Assembly: GCF_021730395.1 (NCBI RefSeq) | Contig: NC_069377.1 | Coordinates: 46,392,501-46,456,500 of the forward strand | Source of the DNA: Mercenaria mercenaria | Lineage: Eukaryota > Mollusca > Bivalvia > Venerida > Veneridae | Reading direction: 5' to 3' | Length of the DNA: 64,000 bases | Shown: positions 32,414 through 45,242 of the stretch, one piece after another | How positions within the stretch are numbered: the stretch's first letter is position 1 | How the letters are laid out: every line of letters begins with the position of its first letter | The notes under the pieces: model-generated | Databases searched by the model: none | What the model saw: only the letters and a program-made list of their open reading frames with translations | Told to the model about the DNA's origin: nothing | Translations under genes and position numbers: made by a program

Positions 32414-34680
32414 GTATGTAGAAAATAACAATCCTAGGACAATGGGACCGATAGTGGTATGTAGAAAACATTTAGCCTGGGACGGTGGGACTGACAGTGG
32501 TATGTAGAAAATATCAAGACTAGAGCAGTGGGACCGACAGTGGCAGGTAGTAAATATCAAACCTGACAGTGGGACCGACAGTGGCATGTAGTAAATATCA
32601 AACCTGACAGTGGGACCGACAGTGGCAGGTAGTAAATATCAAACCTGACACTGGGACCGACAGTGGCAGGTAGTAAATATCAAACCTGACAGTGGGACCG
32701 ACAGTGGCAGGTAGTAAATATCAAGCCTGACAGTGGGACCGACAATGGGATGTAGAAAATATCAAACCTTGGGCAATAGGCCCGACAGTGGTATGTATAA
32801 AATATCAAGCCTGGAGCAGTGGACCGACAGTGCTATATAGAAAATATCAAGCATGGTGCAGCGGCACGGGCAGTAGTATGTAGAAACTATCTAGCCTGGG
32901 GCAGTTGGGCCGTAGTGGTATGTAGAAAATATCAAGCCTGGTGCAGTAGGATCAACAATGGTATGTAGAAAATATCAGTACTCGGGCAGTGGGACGGCAG
33001 TGTTACGTAGAATATATCAATCCTTGAGCAGTGAAACCGACAGTGGTATACAGAAAATATAAAGCCTTGGGCAGCGGGACCGACAGTGGTATGTAGAATA
33101 TATCTAGCCTGGGGCAGCGACACCAACAGTGGTATGTAGAATATATCTAGCCTGGGGCAGTGGGACCGTAGTGGTATGTAGAAAATATCAAGCCTGGTGC
33201 AGTAGGATCAACAGTGGTATGTAGAAAATATCAATACTGGGACAGTGGGGCGGCAGTGTTACGTAGAATATATCAATCCTTGGGCAGTGGGACCGACCGT
33301 GGTATGTAGAATATATCTAGCCTGGGGCAGTGGGACCGTAGTGGTATGTAGAAAATATCAAGCCTGGTGCAGTAGGGTCAACAGTGGTATGTAGAAAATA
33401 TATATACTGGGACAGTGGGTCGGCAATGTTACGTAGAATATATCAATCCTTGGGCAGTGGGACCGACAGTGGTATGTTGAATATATCTAGCCTGGGGCAG
33501 CAGGACCGACAGTTGTATGTATAAATTATCAAGCCTGGGACAGTGGGACCGACAGTGGTATATAGAAAATATCTAGCCTGGGGCAGTGGGACCGTAGTGA
33601 TATATAGAAAATATCAAGCCTGGTGCAGTAGGATCAACAGTGGTATGTAGAAAATATCAATACTGGGACAGTGGGTCGGCAGTGTTACGTAGAATATATC
33701 AATCCTTGGGCAGTGGGACCGACAGTGGTATGTAGAATATATCTAGCCTGGGGCAGCGGGACCGACAGTGGTATGTTTAAATTATCAAGCCTGTGGCAGT
33801 GGGACCGACAATGGTATGTAGAAAATATCAAGCCTGGCGCAGTGGGACCGACAGTGGTATGTAGCAAATATCAAGTCTGACAGTGGGACCGACAGCGGCA
33901 TGTAGAAAATATCAAACCTTGGGCAATAAGCTCGACAGTGGTATGTAGAAAATATCAAGTCTGTGAAAGTTGGGTTTACAGAGGTATGCAGAATGTATCA
34001 GTCAATGAGCAGTGAGACTGACAGTTGTATGTAGAATATATATGTCTGTGGGACCGACAGTGTGGGTAGAAAATATCAAGTCTGGGGCAACGGGACCGAC
34101 AATGTATGTAGAAAATATTAAGCCTATGGCAACATGATCAACAATGCTATGTAAAAAATATCACACACGGGCAGTGGTACCGACAGTGCTCTGTAGAAAA
34201 TATAAACCTGAGACAGTGGGACCTACAGTGGTATGTAGAAAATATAAAGCCTATGGCAGTGGAACCGGAAGTGGGGCTAGCAGTTGTATGTAGAACATGC
34301 CAAACCTGGGAGAGTGGGGCACACGGGGAAATATAGAAAATATCAAGCATGGCTAATTGGGACTGACAGTGATATGTATGGGGAAGTGTGACTGGCATTA
34401 ATATGTTAAAAATATCAAGCCTTGGGCAGTTTGCTGGCCGTGGTTTGTAGAAAATATCAAGCCTTGGACAATAGGACTAACAAAGTTATGTATAAAATAT
34501 CAAATATGAGGCTGTGGAACTGGCAGCGGTATTTAGAAAATATCAGGCCTGTGACAATGGGACTGACTGGCACGTTGAAATTATCAAGCCTATGACAATG
34601 GGGCTGGCAACGTCATGTTGAAAATTTCAAGCCTGGGACAGTGTGACTGGCAATGTAATGTTGAAAATATTAGCCCTAGA
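32375..34680 (+). repeat. 43-bp minisatellite, gene B intron 5 (about fifty units)
   Basis: A long array of the same unit as in gene A (CAGTGGGACCGACAGTGG, then TATGTAGAAAATATCAAG). Higher-order repeats occur: a block of about 215 bases with GTGCAGTAGGATCAACAGTG and GTTACGTAGAATATATCAAT recurs around 32930-33700. Units become more degenerate to the right. Confidence 0.92.
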
Positions 34681-35743
34681 GCATTAGGATTAAAATCACA
34701 ACTTTTATTTTATCTCTGTCAAATTTTGAATGAAAGTTAGACACACAATGTTCAAAAATTATTTTATAATGATAATACATAACAATGATAACCATTAGAC
34801 GTAAATTCATTCAGTCGTAACGGTTACAGCAAGGTCGCATTTGTTGGGATTTAGGGAGACTTTTTCGCGAATTAATATTACGCCGCTTATAACGCGCGAA
34901 ATCTCCACTGCAGAACTCGATACAAATCTCATAATTAACTAGATCTAATGCACACTTGTAAAATAGCAGAGCATTATCTATCTTATCTATCCCTGGAAGA
35001 GTATAAGGTTAGCGGTAAAATTATTTATCCCCGGGATGGCAGTGCTTGCGGCGTAGCGGCAAGTTGCACTTGTGACGTTTTATTTTTGACGCTACCTTTT
35101 TACAACTGGCTCATTGAATTTACGCACAGTTAGATAATCATTATTTAAGAATTTGGTAAAGATGAATAAAAGCAAACAAGGTAGGAGTTAGAAAAGTTGT
35201 TGAATATATGTCAAATAATGTCTTCCATTTTATCGTTTAAATCAAATAGTAAGGACCGTTTGAATTTTTAAATAATTGAATGTGTTCAGAGGACCATATT
35301 TTAGGATTTTTTTATATTCAAATATTATGTTATCCTGGTTTAATAAAGTCATTATTATTATCATTATATCATTTTCAAAGTATACTTTTGTTTTATTGAA
35401 AATGTGCTGCACATATGAGGTTTGACAGTTCAGTGTATCACTTTCTTTGAACATTTCATATGCAGTAACAATTAAAGTTTGTTGTTTGGAAGTGTAACAT
35501 TTAAAATTCTCTGACTAGATGATATCTATTTCTCTGGTATAAAAAGTTGTAAGCACTGTGCAAATATTGATATATTAATTATGTTTTATCCTATAAAATG
35601 TAATGATTAACAGAATTACCTCCCGCAAGATATGACGTTAACATCTATGCAATCAGTAAAATGCCAAATGCATTTATCAACAGTGCTAGTTGGTACTCGT
35701 TTTAATTGCAATGAAAAATGAAAAAAACTTTTTCCCTTTGCAG
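34681..35743. other. Rest of gene B intron 5
   Basis: AT-rich, no exon. From about 35480 it matches the end of intron 5 in A. Confidence 0.5.
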
Positions 35744-35907
35744 GAATAAAACTGACTTTATACCTAGAAGTGGATGAATACATTGAGAATTTCTCCTCGG
35801 GGTATGGTGTTCGTATTGTATTCCATGAACCAGGAACATTTCCTATGCCGGCCGATGAAGGTTTGACTCTAAGTCCGGGATATGAGACAAACATAGGATT
35901 GAGAGCG
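35744..35907 (+). pseudogene. Gene B exon 6: palm domain
   Basis: 164 bases, protein identical to gene A by eye (GYGVRIVFHEPGTFPMPADE). Undamaged. Confidence 0.87.
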
Positions 35908-36969
35908 GTATATGTAAAAAAAATTTTTTTGTATGAGTTCAGGTGCGTATCATTTAATGTGTACATCTGCATTTATTGCAAATGTTCTTGCCATCGTCCT
36001 CATGATAAGAATATCTATTAAGTGGTTACTTCGACATTAGAGGAAGTGCTTTAAAACTCTGTCTGAAACTATTTACAATGAATTATTTATGTAGCATTGC
36101 ACAGAAATAGATCATAATGTAAAATCTTATAGGTGTTCATCAGGAGTATTTCAACACAACTCCTACAAAAACGATTTTTTTTCTTCGCAAAGCTTGCATT
36201 TGATATCACATAATTATATTCTTACATATTTCATAGAAGATAAACTTGCTTTTTCGGCTAATTTGTTTTGATTAATTCTATATGACAGTATTAAATAGTC
36301 AGTGAAATAGGTCGTTATAAGATTATATTTACACGGGTATCATAAATACATCTATTTGTTTAAGGTTTAGGAGTATATCATCAAAACACAGAAATGTTTG
36401 ATAAACGAACAACATCTTTACCAATATTTTTCCTGACCTTTACATGTTCTGCCGTACTGTCCCGTACGACGGATACTTAAAATATTCTGAAAAAGTTGTC
36501 CCCCTTTGAAAATGAATGTCATTTGTAAAGAAATAAAAATAAAAGAACTGTTGAAAACTGTGTTCCGCCTAGTTATGTGAAATTTCAACACTCGTACGCT
36601 ATTGCAAATGCATCAAAACGAATTTTAAAGGCGTTTGACTGTCCGGAAGTGAGGCCCCTTTAGGCAGTCCTTTTCCGGAATTGAATGTTTATATCAGTAT
36701 ATTGACATTTGTTTCGTAGAGTAATATACATGTTATACATTTCATGTGAAACAACTCTTTCTTGCTATGATTTGGTGTTGTTTGATTTTTTTTCTCAAAA
36801 CGTAAGGCTAAGCGTTAAACTGATACTAAAACAGGAAGCAAACTGTGTGTTTTAGATGTGCTGCACAATTCATAACTTCACAAAAACAGACCAATCAAAT
36901 TAAGTCTGCTCTGTTATATTTCTAGGTTCCGTTCTATTCTTCAGTGCCGTATTGCGGTCGTAAAAATAT

Positions 36970-36992
36970 CCCCCCCCCCCCCACACACACCC
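36970..36992. repeat. Poly-C and CA run, gene B intron 6
   Basis: Paralogue of 5500-5535. Confidence 0.75.
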
Positions 36993-37014
36993 CATCCCCG
37001 TTTACCTGGACTCG

Positions 37015-37170
37015 ATGTTGTTGTTAAATTTTCTGGTCCTTTGCGATCTGGTCCATTCATTTGATAATGCATATCGAAATAGAATTCGACATAAGCTGGA
37101 GCTACAGTGAAGTGCGTGAGGGTTGCTACATATTTCATTACTTTCATATTCCTTTTGATGGACAAAATTA
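37015..37170 (-). repeat. TGTTCATGAGAGG-family repeat, gene B intron 6
   Basis: Paralogue of 5565-5715; core GTGCGTGAGGGTTGCTACAT, ATTTCATTAC. Confidence 0.5.
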
Positions 37171-38323
37171 GTCGAACCTTGTCTTCTATTATTTATGTTG
37201 GTTGCGTTCTGTGCTACCAAAGGATCTTTACTATCAAGGGTAAAAATGGTACAATTTAAGAAAGTTTCTTTTTTATGAAATATGCTTCAATGTTTAATTT
37301 AAAGTCATTATTGAAATTATCATAGGAGGCCAAAAAGAGCATATTGTAAGAACATTGTTGTTCGATAGCAGAGATGAAATTTATGTCTTTCTTTTTTCTT
37401 CTTTTCTTGGTTTTCTTGTCTTGGTGCTTAAACATTGTGATCTTCAGCAGTGAATACTAATTTCAGGATTCTTGTAGAAAAAATTGCGTTTTTGTAGAAT
37501 TATATTTAAAAAATCCTCTAAAGTGTGGCAAAATGCTTTTGCAATAAATACAGATATGCACAACTGTATATCAAAATCATCTTCCAAATCTCAAACAATT
37601 TATTTAGGAAAGTGATGTGAATTATCATCACGAAAACAGACAATTAGCTCTGACTGGCGTCACACTCGCGGAAAAAATTGTGTGATGTTTTTTTTTTCTC
37701 TTTACGTCTTCGTGAAGAATTCGGAGCCATGCAAGGGTGGGAAGAAGAAAGACCTCGAAGGTATCAGTTATTGAGGAGAAGACAAAAACGTACATGCAAT
37801 GAGTTCTTTCTAAGACTTCACAGTTGAGATCAGAAGTATTATTGATTACTTATACCACATTTATATAACCCTCTTTGCTCAAAAGTGCTTAAATTTGGAA
37901 TAAATAAACTAACATAATATTATGCTCACAATTAAGAAATTAGACCATAAATAGCAAGAGACTATAAAAAAAACTCCTAGAATTCCTGCAGAAGAACCAC
38001 TAGCAGTGACTCATTTCTTAGGGCCCAATCCCCATTACCATTACTAGGATGGAACTCTGTTACATCCGAGTGTTTAAAAAAGATTTTCATCAAATTTTTC
38101 TTTGACCATTGAGGCTGTCAAAAATATTCAAATAAATATAAATATTTTATTTCGTCCCAGAAGTGCTTCAAACTGTGGAAAGCAGATTGTTCTTTCATAC
38201 ACAAATGTCTCAAATCACATATATCAAAAAGCTATGAAGCGATCGTGTAACTAATTTCAAAGTTATTCAGACTTTTTATGCATATAGAACTGTAAATGAC
38301 ACACTTTTCGTGTATATTTCCAG

Positions 38324-38414
38324 GTAAATTTTACAAGACTAAATGAGCCCTACGGAAACTGTACGTTTGATGTGGACAAGTTCTGGAATAAATATAACTT
38401 TACATAGTAAACCG
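38324..38414 (+). pseudogene. Gene B exon 7, two-base loss and in-frame stop
   Basis: 91 bases against 93 in A. ...NFT is followed by TAG (38405-38407) where A reads TAC AGT AAA ACG. The donor GTATAA is still present. Using the earlier GT at 38407 would end the exon out of phase with exon 8. Confidence 0.8.
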
Positions 38415-38648
38415 GTATAATTTTCTACATGCAGTAAAACGGAATATTTTTCTATCAATAATAAATATCACAGGTAGTAATATGGTATACCCTTCGTCTT
38501 TATGAATATCTCCTTTAAAATATATTTCGAAATGTATGCTTTTATTATGTGTATATATCATTTTATATTAACTTTAATAAGAAATATGCTCTCTTTTTAT
38601 ATTTTAAAGTCTATATGCTTACATGAACAGAACAATAAATTCTCAATA

Positions 38649-38900
38649 TGGACCTCCTTAGTCGATTGGGTCAGGTCGCTGACTTACCCGTATCGTTTCT
38701 CTTCTGTTGGTTAGAGCTTTGATCGATACTCGTGTACGGATGCTATCCAGTTGCCTTGCGGAATGTAGGTGGTTCTACCCAGGAACTTGTCTGTGACTAG
38801 AGGGACAATGGGATTCTACTTGTTTAAGAAAGAATGTAAAGCCAGTTGTGCAGATGTGACTAAAACTCACCAGTTACAAACAAAATACCCAGTGAAATAA
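38649..38900 (+). repeat. SINE-like element in gene B intron 7
   Basis: Paralogue of 7063-7325 with the same ends and a few substitutions. Confidence 0.5.
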
Positions 38901-39039
38901 TTTTTGATTTATGAAATCATGCCATTTTGACAGCAAAGAACCGCATTTCCTGTGGCAATCAAAATACGAAGAATTCATCCTGCAAACTAATTATATTATA
39001 AAACTAAATAGTAATAATAATAAAAAAAAATAAGTTTGA

Positions 39040-39140
39040 TTGTGTGTGGTGTGCACGTCTGCGTGCTGTGGGTTTCGTTTTGTGGAGGCTGAGTTTTTGG
39101 TACGTGGCATTCCCTGTTTGATATTTGTCTTTGTTTCTTA
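39040..39140. repeat. Dispersed repeat, third copy (gene B intron 7)
   Basis: Paralogous to 7455-7555 with a few substitutions. Confidence 0.55.
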
Positions 39141-39212
39141 ATAAATACTCGACAGACAAAACAAAAGTGCATTTTGTAGGAAAATATTTTATCTATTATT
39201 TTCGAAAAACAG

Positions 39213-39330
39213 GCTTGCTTAGCGTTTTGCCGTGTAGAAAATGTGATTAAGGAGTGTTCTTGTGTACCATATGATGCACCGGATATAGATTTCGGGAAGA
39301 AACGTTGCATTTGTGGCAGTAATCCCTGGG
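39213..39330 (+). pseudogene. Gene B exon 8: Cys-rich thumb
   Basis: 118 bases. ACLAFCRVENVIKECSCVPY is kept; RRICGSK of A is RCICGSN here, which adds a cysteine. Undamaged. Confidence 0.85.
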
Positions 39331-39698
39331 GTAAGTGTATAAAGAAAGCTACGCCCCTGGGTATACAGGAGCCCAGAAAGAACTTTAAGTTTGTGGCAAA
39401 AAGGTAGCTGTTTTAGAGAAACTTCCTGCATGCGGTAGAAATATGCGTGGTAAATAAGCATTAAGCCAATGATTATGTGGCATAAATCCATAATATAAGA
39501 GATAACAGTTGTAGCCAAAACTCAAGTTAAGTTGTTCTCAAAGGAAACTTGACTGAACCAAGAATATATTTATCTGCGAATAGCACTGAAGAAGCTACGC
39601 AATACACTTGTTATTTTGTGTAGTTTTACAAAAAAAAATAAAAATTATGTGAAGTAACAAAAGTATGGATACATAAAGTGAATCCAATTTTGTTTCAG

Positions 39699-39774
39699 AC
39701 GAGTTTTGCGTCGATTATGTAGACACCATGTTTGAAAAGGGAGCGCTTGGTTGTGATTGTATCAGCCCCTGTTC
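39699..39774 (+). pseudogene. Gene B exon 9: CDCISPC
   Basis: 76 bases with all cysteines kept; one Asn to Thr change against A. Undamaged. Confidence 0.85.
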
Positions 39775-40718
39775 GTAAGTTATGCAATGGTTTCTTCGGA
39801 TTTTTTTAGATTTCCTTTTGCTACTTTTAGAGCACATACACACGTTTTTTCTTTCAAAAATATCTGTTGTAAATACTAGAGTATGGTGAAGGTTGTTTAT
39901 ATTAACTGAACAACCTAAGACCAAGTTTTTGTACAATACTCTCTAAAAAGATACAGTGTATTATTCGCTCAGTACTCGCTGAGTTTTACCTCTTGTGGAT
40001 TTAGAGTTAGCGCGAAAACATTGAAAAGTTCACGTCAGAGTTTTCATGATACATATATAATGCATTTCCAGTTTCTCTTCCACAACATCGCGAAAATAAA
40101 TAAGAAAGGACAGATCACAGGAAGCTTGCGAAATAAATTTTGCGCTTTAGTCTTATTCAGTATTACTTGATAATAAAGTATTATGTTTGATAAATAAGGT
40201 ATAAGTGCGTGTATCCAAGTTTTAATTGATACAACAACATTACCTTTATTAAGCTCAAATGACAAAAGAGTATACAATGAGACATTTCAATTAACATTAC
40301 TCGTACATATTTGACATATGTGACATGGGGTATGAAAAGAAATTTAAGTAGAATTGAAATATAACATTGAAAAAGAGACTAAAAATAGACCGAAGAACGG
40401 TTGCATGTTTAATATGTCCTATTTACTGGCCTATTCACATACGATATATGTATTAATCATATTTAAGCATGGGCATTTTTTAAACACCTAAAGTAAACAT
40501 GGATCTCAAATTTCAATACAAGGGTAACACGCGATAATCATAATTATTTTTACATGTATGTACGCGATTCTAAAAGACTATTGTACTGAGCAAGCAAAAA
40601 ATAACTCGCTTTGCAATAAATGATGCTCAGAGAAAATATCGCAGTCCATTGGGATGCGTTTTTAATTTTGGTGGGTGTATATTCCATGTATTTCATAAAT
40701 GTATGTCTTGATTTACAG

Positions 40719-40776
40719 AGAATTCGTTTACAGCAAAACAATGTCCGGGCGTGTTTGGCAGCATAAGGACTATTTG
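40719..40776 (+). pseudogene. Gene B exon 10
   Basis: 58 bases encoding SEFVYSKTMSGRVWQHKDYL; Pro to Gln after Trp against A. Undamaged. Confidence 0.83.
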
Positions 40777-41795
40777 GTAAGCTTGAAATAATCGTACATT
40801 TTATGATACTTCTTTTTAAAGAAGTTTACAGTATAAAAATACTGCCATAGCAGTGTTGTCATAGAAAGATTGGAAATGATCTTTAAATCAAATGCTAAAT
40901 ATGTTTTGCATATTTTTCGCCATATCATGAAATAAAATCGTTTTCTTTTTCCTCTCTTTGTATTTTTAGTAGATGTGTCAATTCAACATTTTAGCATTAA
41001 CGCTAGTAAGACGGTGTGAATTTGATCTGATTTCCCGTTTTGCACTTATATATTTATTGTCTCATTATTCTAACATATAGGCTCATTTCAATGATTTTGT
41101 ACATACTCAAAGCTTGCAGAAGGCCTGTATTCTTTGAACATTGCTGGTCATACTGGCTCTTATATCCTGGTTTTTATAATACAGTCATTACGATGATGAA
41201 TTACTTTTTTCTACAAGAACAGCATGAAAGTCGTATACAAAATTCAAAGAAGAACAGCACAACATTTTCATCCACTGTAATCTTTAACATTCCTTTCTTG
41301 AATACATACTTTGTTTGATAATCAGTTGTGAGAGATACCGAAATCTGTAATACACTTTGTCTATGATATTAATTTCATATAGGCCTAATAACATTTATAA
41401 TAGGTTATTTCACTATAGGGCAATTAGCAAAATGTCATAAAATGTTATGATACTAAAGGTCCCAATTTCTCTCGGTATTAAATGAAATAAGCATGAATGC
41501 ATTTTATTCTGCTATGAAATTTATTTGAGTTTAGGCATACGTCTTTGCAAAAAGACTTTTGTCGAAATTTACGTTAAAAGATATTATTGTACTATTGTAA
41601 TGTGATATCCAGATAAAAGGCTATTTCTAAATTGTATACCGATCTAAACTTTTTTTCAATCATTTTCTTTTATTTAAGAGCTAACTATTTTATCAAAACA
41701 TGTGTTGTGTCTAAATTCATAAGTGGAGTGGCATTTGCAATATTTTGCGTATGCACAAATTCAGCGCTGTACATATGTATATATTTTCCTTTCAG

Positions 41796-41895
41796 GAAAA
41801 GTGTTAATGAAAGACATCTGTGCTAAGAATCTTTCATCATTAAAAAACGCATGTGCACAAATTAAGAATGAGACCACAGACTTCAATTATGAAAG
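41796..41895 (+). pseudogene. Gene B exon 11, one-base loss
   Basis: 100 bases against 101. The A run after the acceptor is four instead of five, so the expected frame reads E-K-C-stop. The remainder matches VLMKDICAKNLSSLKNACAQ in the shifted frame. A homopolymer error is a possible alternative. Confidence 0.75.
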
Positions 41896-42659
41896 GTTTG
41901 ATATTACAAAAATGTTATCTTTCCTCTTAATGACTAATAATGTTTTTCTTAACTCTGACTGAAACGTTAAGCCATTTACCTAACAATCTCTCTTGAGATC
42001 AGCTGCACCAAATTACAACAAAAAAAAAAAAGAAAAAAGAAAAAACGTATTACGTACTTTAATTTATAGCTACAAGCTTTACCTGAAATAAAGTTACAAC
42101 GTTTGAGATCTACTGAAGTATCGGTTTCAATTAATGATATATATTTGCTACAACATAGCTCTGTATTATTTAGTGATTTTTAATTTTGCAAATGGTGTAT
42201 GCCGTTACAACATTGATAAAGCTCCTTTACTTTGCAAATAAAATAAAATTAAACAAACTTATTCGATAAGTTTTGGGATGTTATTAAAAACGTTCGTACA
42301 ATGAGCGCTCTGTTGTGTAGAAAACACCTTTCAGTAAACATAGATGTAAACAAGCAAATTTAGTGAATTTATATCCCACGACGAATACGAGGAGACTGTT
42401 TTCGAAAAATATAACAAGTAATAACTCAGATATCCTGAAATAATTTGCGCATGCATCACCGCCCTATATTATTTGTATTACGTTTCATAAAGGTCCATCA
42501 AAAGGTTACTTTGTTAAATGGAAATTTATGAATTTCAAAACAACTAAATGGCAATAACTCTGGTCACTGAAGTGATGCTGACGAAAATGCACCTGCCTTA
42601 TTGTGATCTACATTGGGTAATGTTTCATGAAAATCCATAAATAGGTTACTTAAATAAAT

Positions 42660-43166
42660 ACGGGTAAAAATCCTATTTTTACTAAACTTGGGGAAAAACT
42701 CTCGTTGTACTGGGTCAAAAGGGGTAATACTAAATGAAAGCAAAGGCCGTTAAAAATAATTATGTGAGGTTTAGTGATTCTAGTTAAAAATTACTTTTTC
42801 AATTATAACTTTTTTTCTAACAAATCCAAGGGGGAAAACTCTGCGTTTACTGGATCAAGGGAGGATAATACTATACAAGAGCAAAACTTATTTGCTAATT
42901 CATAATTATGCGAGGTTTGGTGATTCAAGCTAAAATTCTTTTTGAATAATTATAAGCATTTTCTTTTTTTTTCTACCAAATCAAGGAGAAAAACTTTGTT
43001 TTACTCAGTCAAGCGGGATAATACTATATGCGAGGCCATGCGGTAATTGATAATTATGTGAGGTGTGGCGATTCTGGCTAACATGCTTTTAGAATTATAA
43101 GCATTTTTAATTTCGGACGGACGAACAACGCCAAAACATTACCCCTCCGCCTTCGGTGGGGAATAA
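42660..43166 (+). repeat. Degenerate ~140-bp repeats ending in CCTCCGC hairpin (copy B)
   Basis: Paralogue of 12593-13036 with one extra partial unit. It ends GGACGGACGAACAACGCC and ACCCCTCCGCCTTCGGTGGGG-like text. Confidence 0.5.
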
Positions 43167-43374
43167 AATGTAGAAAAGGGCTTATTCCAAAAACATGTAG
43201 TACTGTTTTATAAATTTTATCATTTTATACTTGTTGCCACCTGATTGCAATACTTCTTAGGACATTTCCGACAACTCGTCCCCTTAACAGTTCTGGAACT
43301 TGGTTAATATCAAAATTTACTCCAGGAAAGAAAAGAACTTTAATTGTGCGGCTCTTAGTATAGTCCATTTTCAT

Positions 43375-43456
43375 GTACAAGAACAACTTTGTCAGGATGT
43401 TGATTTACTTTGAGGACCTCAACTATGAGAAGATAACTGAGGAACCATTTTACATA
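43375..43456 (+). pseudogene. Gene B exon 12, acceptor lost
   Basis: The coding text (YKNNFVRMLIYFEDLNYEKI, donor GTAAGA) is intact, but the bases before it are TTTTCAT instead of TTTTCAG. The nearest upstream AGs (43356-43357 and 43362-43363 by eye) would bring the exon in out of frame. Confidence 0.8.
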
Positions 43457-43499
43457 GTAAGATGCTCTTATTCTTACTTGTAGGAATATGGGGTTTTAC

Positions 43500-44600
43500 T
43501 TCTGTTTGTCAGAAGTGTTTCAAGTAAAGTGTGCATAAGAATTAAACCTAAAACCATGTATATGATTTCGAGTATTTTTTTTTATTTTCACCAGTCAGTG
43601 ACACTTGTAAAGAACATTTTAGTAGCTGTCATTAACAAACATTTAACACATCCTAGTTTTAGATGTTATAATAGTGTACAAGGAAAAAAAGTTTCAAAAT
43701 AGTAAAAACAAATGGACTAGGCCCGAAGTTCTTTAGACATTAGCAGACGGCTCTCCAAAGAAAAAAAAAAGAAGTTGAATGAATTTTAATTATTTTGATA
43801 TCAATGGCATCGTTATATATAAGTTGTATCTATCATGCATACATAATGAAAACAATAACTTGTATTTAAAGCTATAAAGTAGATGGTTACTTTAGCAGAA
43901 AACAATGACATTTCATATTCAGACAAAATGACCGTTTTCTCACTTTTTCAAATCTTCGGTCAAGTTAATAATCATAATGACAGTGAACAATAGTGACATA
44001 TTTTCATGTACTATGTAATTTGTGTAGAGAGAATAAATGTTTATTTTCGTAAAAGAAAAGACTTGTGCAAAGATATTAAAGACAACCTCTTCCGCGATAT
44101 TGCACGCGACATTCACTAAGAACTAAATTTTAAATGGTGTCGTTCTACCAAAAATTATCAAAATCTTCAAGCGACACAAAGTCGAAAGAGAACATTCACT
44201 ATATAGCTAAAACAATTTCTGGCGGTAAATGCCCAAACTGAACCGTTCGACGATGTATTTTTTTAGGTGTCAAGGGTGTTTTTCTATCGGACGTCGAGTA
44301 GGCGGGAATAAGTTTGGCTGTTATATTTAGAGGCCGTAGACTACTTAACATTTTTAAAGATTTTATGATTCTCGTAGAGGAAATTTGCCTCTTTTTGTTG
44401 TTAGCAGAAAAGAAGGTAATTTAATGTTCAAATAAGAATGGCATTTTTTCGGAGTTTATGCGAAATGAACAGCATAATATGACCGGCAAATTAACACACG
44501 AATGACAGAATGAGCAATTCATGCATTCGTTTGTCATATTCTGTCGTTAATTTCGCATGAACTCTGGAAAAAATCACTTTTTAAATAAATTTGTACTATA
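43500..44600. other. Gene B intron 12 with inverted repeat
   Basis: About 1.2 kb, longer than the 0.47-kb intron in A. Near the end GAGTTTATGCGAAATGAAC (44454-44472) and AATTTCGCATGAACTC (44550-44566), with GAATGACAGAAT and ATATTCTGTCGTTAA between, form an imperfect foldback. A has only a fragment of this motif (13695-13755). Confidence 0.45.
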
Positions 44601-44622
44601 CTTGTATATTTTTCATTCCCAG

Positions 44623-44844
44623 CCTGTGCAGTTCGTGTCGGATATAGGAGGAGCGGCTGGACTGTTTATGGGAATTTCATTGCTTAGTTTCTTTGAAGTT
44701 CTGCAACTTATCCTAGAAATAGTGCTGCATCTGTTTGACCGAAAGCCGGCTGGTCCAAATAACGACGAGCTTCTCGAGAAAAGACGAAAGACGGCTGGTC
44801 CAAATAACGATGAGGTTCTCGAGAAAAAAGGTGCGCCTACATAG
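44623..44844 (+). pseudogene. Gene B exon 13: TM2 with duplicated C-terminal tail
   Basis: The TM2 part is identical to A apart from Arg to Gln near the start. The tail reads RKPAGPNNDELLEKR and then RKTAGPNNDEVLEKK, a 45-base in-frame tandem duplication absent from A. TAG at 44842-44844. Confidence 0.87.
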
Positions 44845-45242
44845 GAAAAAGTGATGTCATCAGATCTTTTTTATGCTTTTTGTTGAAATATCATGTTTAG
44901 GCCGAAAAGTATCCCAGTTTAAAGAATAGAGGAGTCAATAATATGAAAATAAAAGCAAATCTGGATTGCAGAATCGATTTCAGGAGGTACTTTCGGTAGA
45001 GTCAGTGGATATACTGTATAAATGTGATTATTATTTTACTCCATTAGGTAACAATATAATGTGTTGTAATATAGCTGTTTGATGTTGTCAAGTGCATAAA
45101 TGTGTGACTTAAATATAACGCTTACTCTTCGTGTCACACATGAGCAGTATAACAATACTTTCGATAAACTACGTTATTCAAATAAAAATGTGGAAACTTC
45201 ACAGGTCGCTCAACACGACAAAAACGAAAATGTTGCAGGCTC

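Larger units (their letters stand above)
27944..44844 (+). pseudogene. DEG/ENaC sodium channel gene B, disrupted
   Basis: Full 13-exon copy: 27944-28140, 28666-28813, 31077-31671, 31931-32011, 32319-32413, 35744-35907, 38324-38414, 39213-39330, 39699-39774, 40719-40776, 41796-41895, 43375-43456, 44623-44844. Against gene A it has a one-base loss in exon 3 leading to TGA at 31410-31412, a two-base loss in exon 7 giving TAG at 38405-38407, a one-base loss in exon 11 giving TAA within four codons, and AT in place of the AG acceptor of exon 12. Other exons are intact and highly similar. Several independent lesions point to a pseudogene. Consensus errors could explain single-base gaps in A runs, but hardly the acceptor change and the two-base gap together. 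Exons 1-2 show no damage, so transcription is possible. Confidence 0.8.

Noticed and set aside
33671-33880. Open frames across the minisatellite (WGSGTDSGM-like repeats)
   Set aside because: They arise because the repeat unit is a copy of coding DNA; frames shift between units and the stop codon in TATGTAG recurs.
38324-38406. Using the GT at 38407 as an alternative donor to rescue exon 7 of gene B
   Set aside because: It ends the exon two bases into a codon while exon 8 begins in phase 0, so the frame is still lost.
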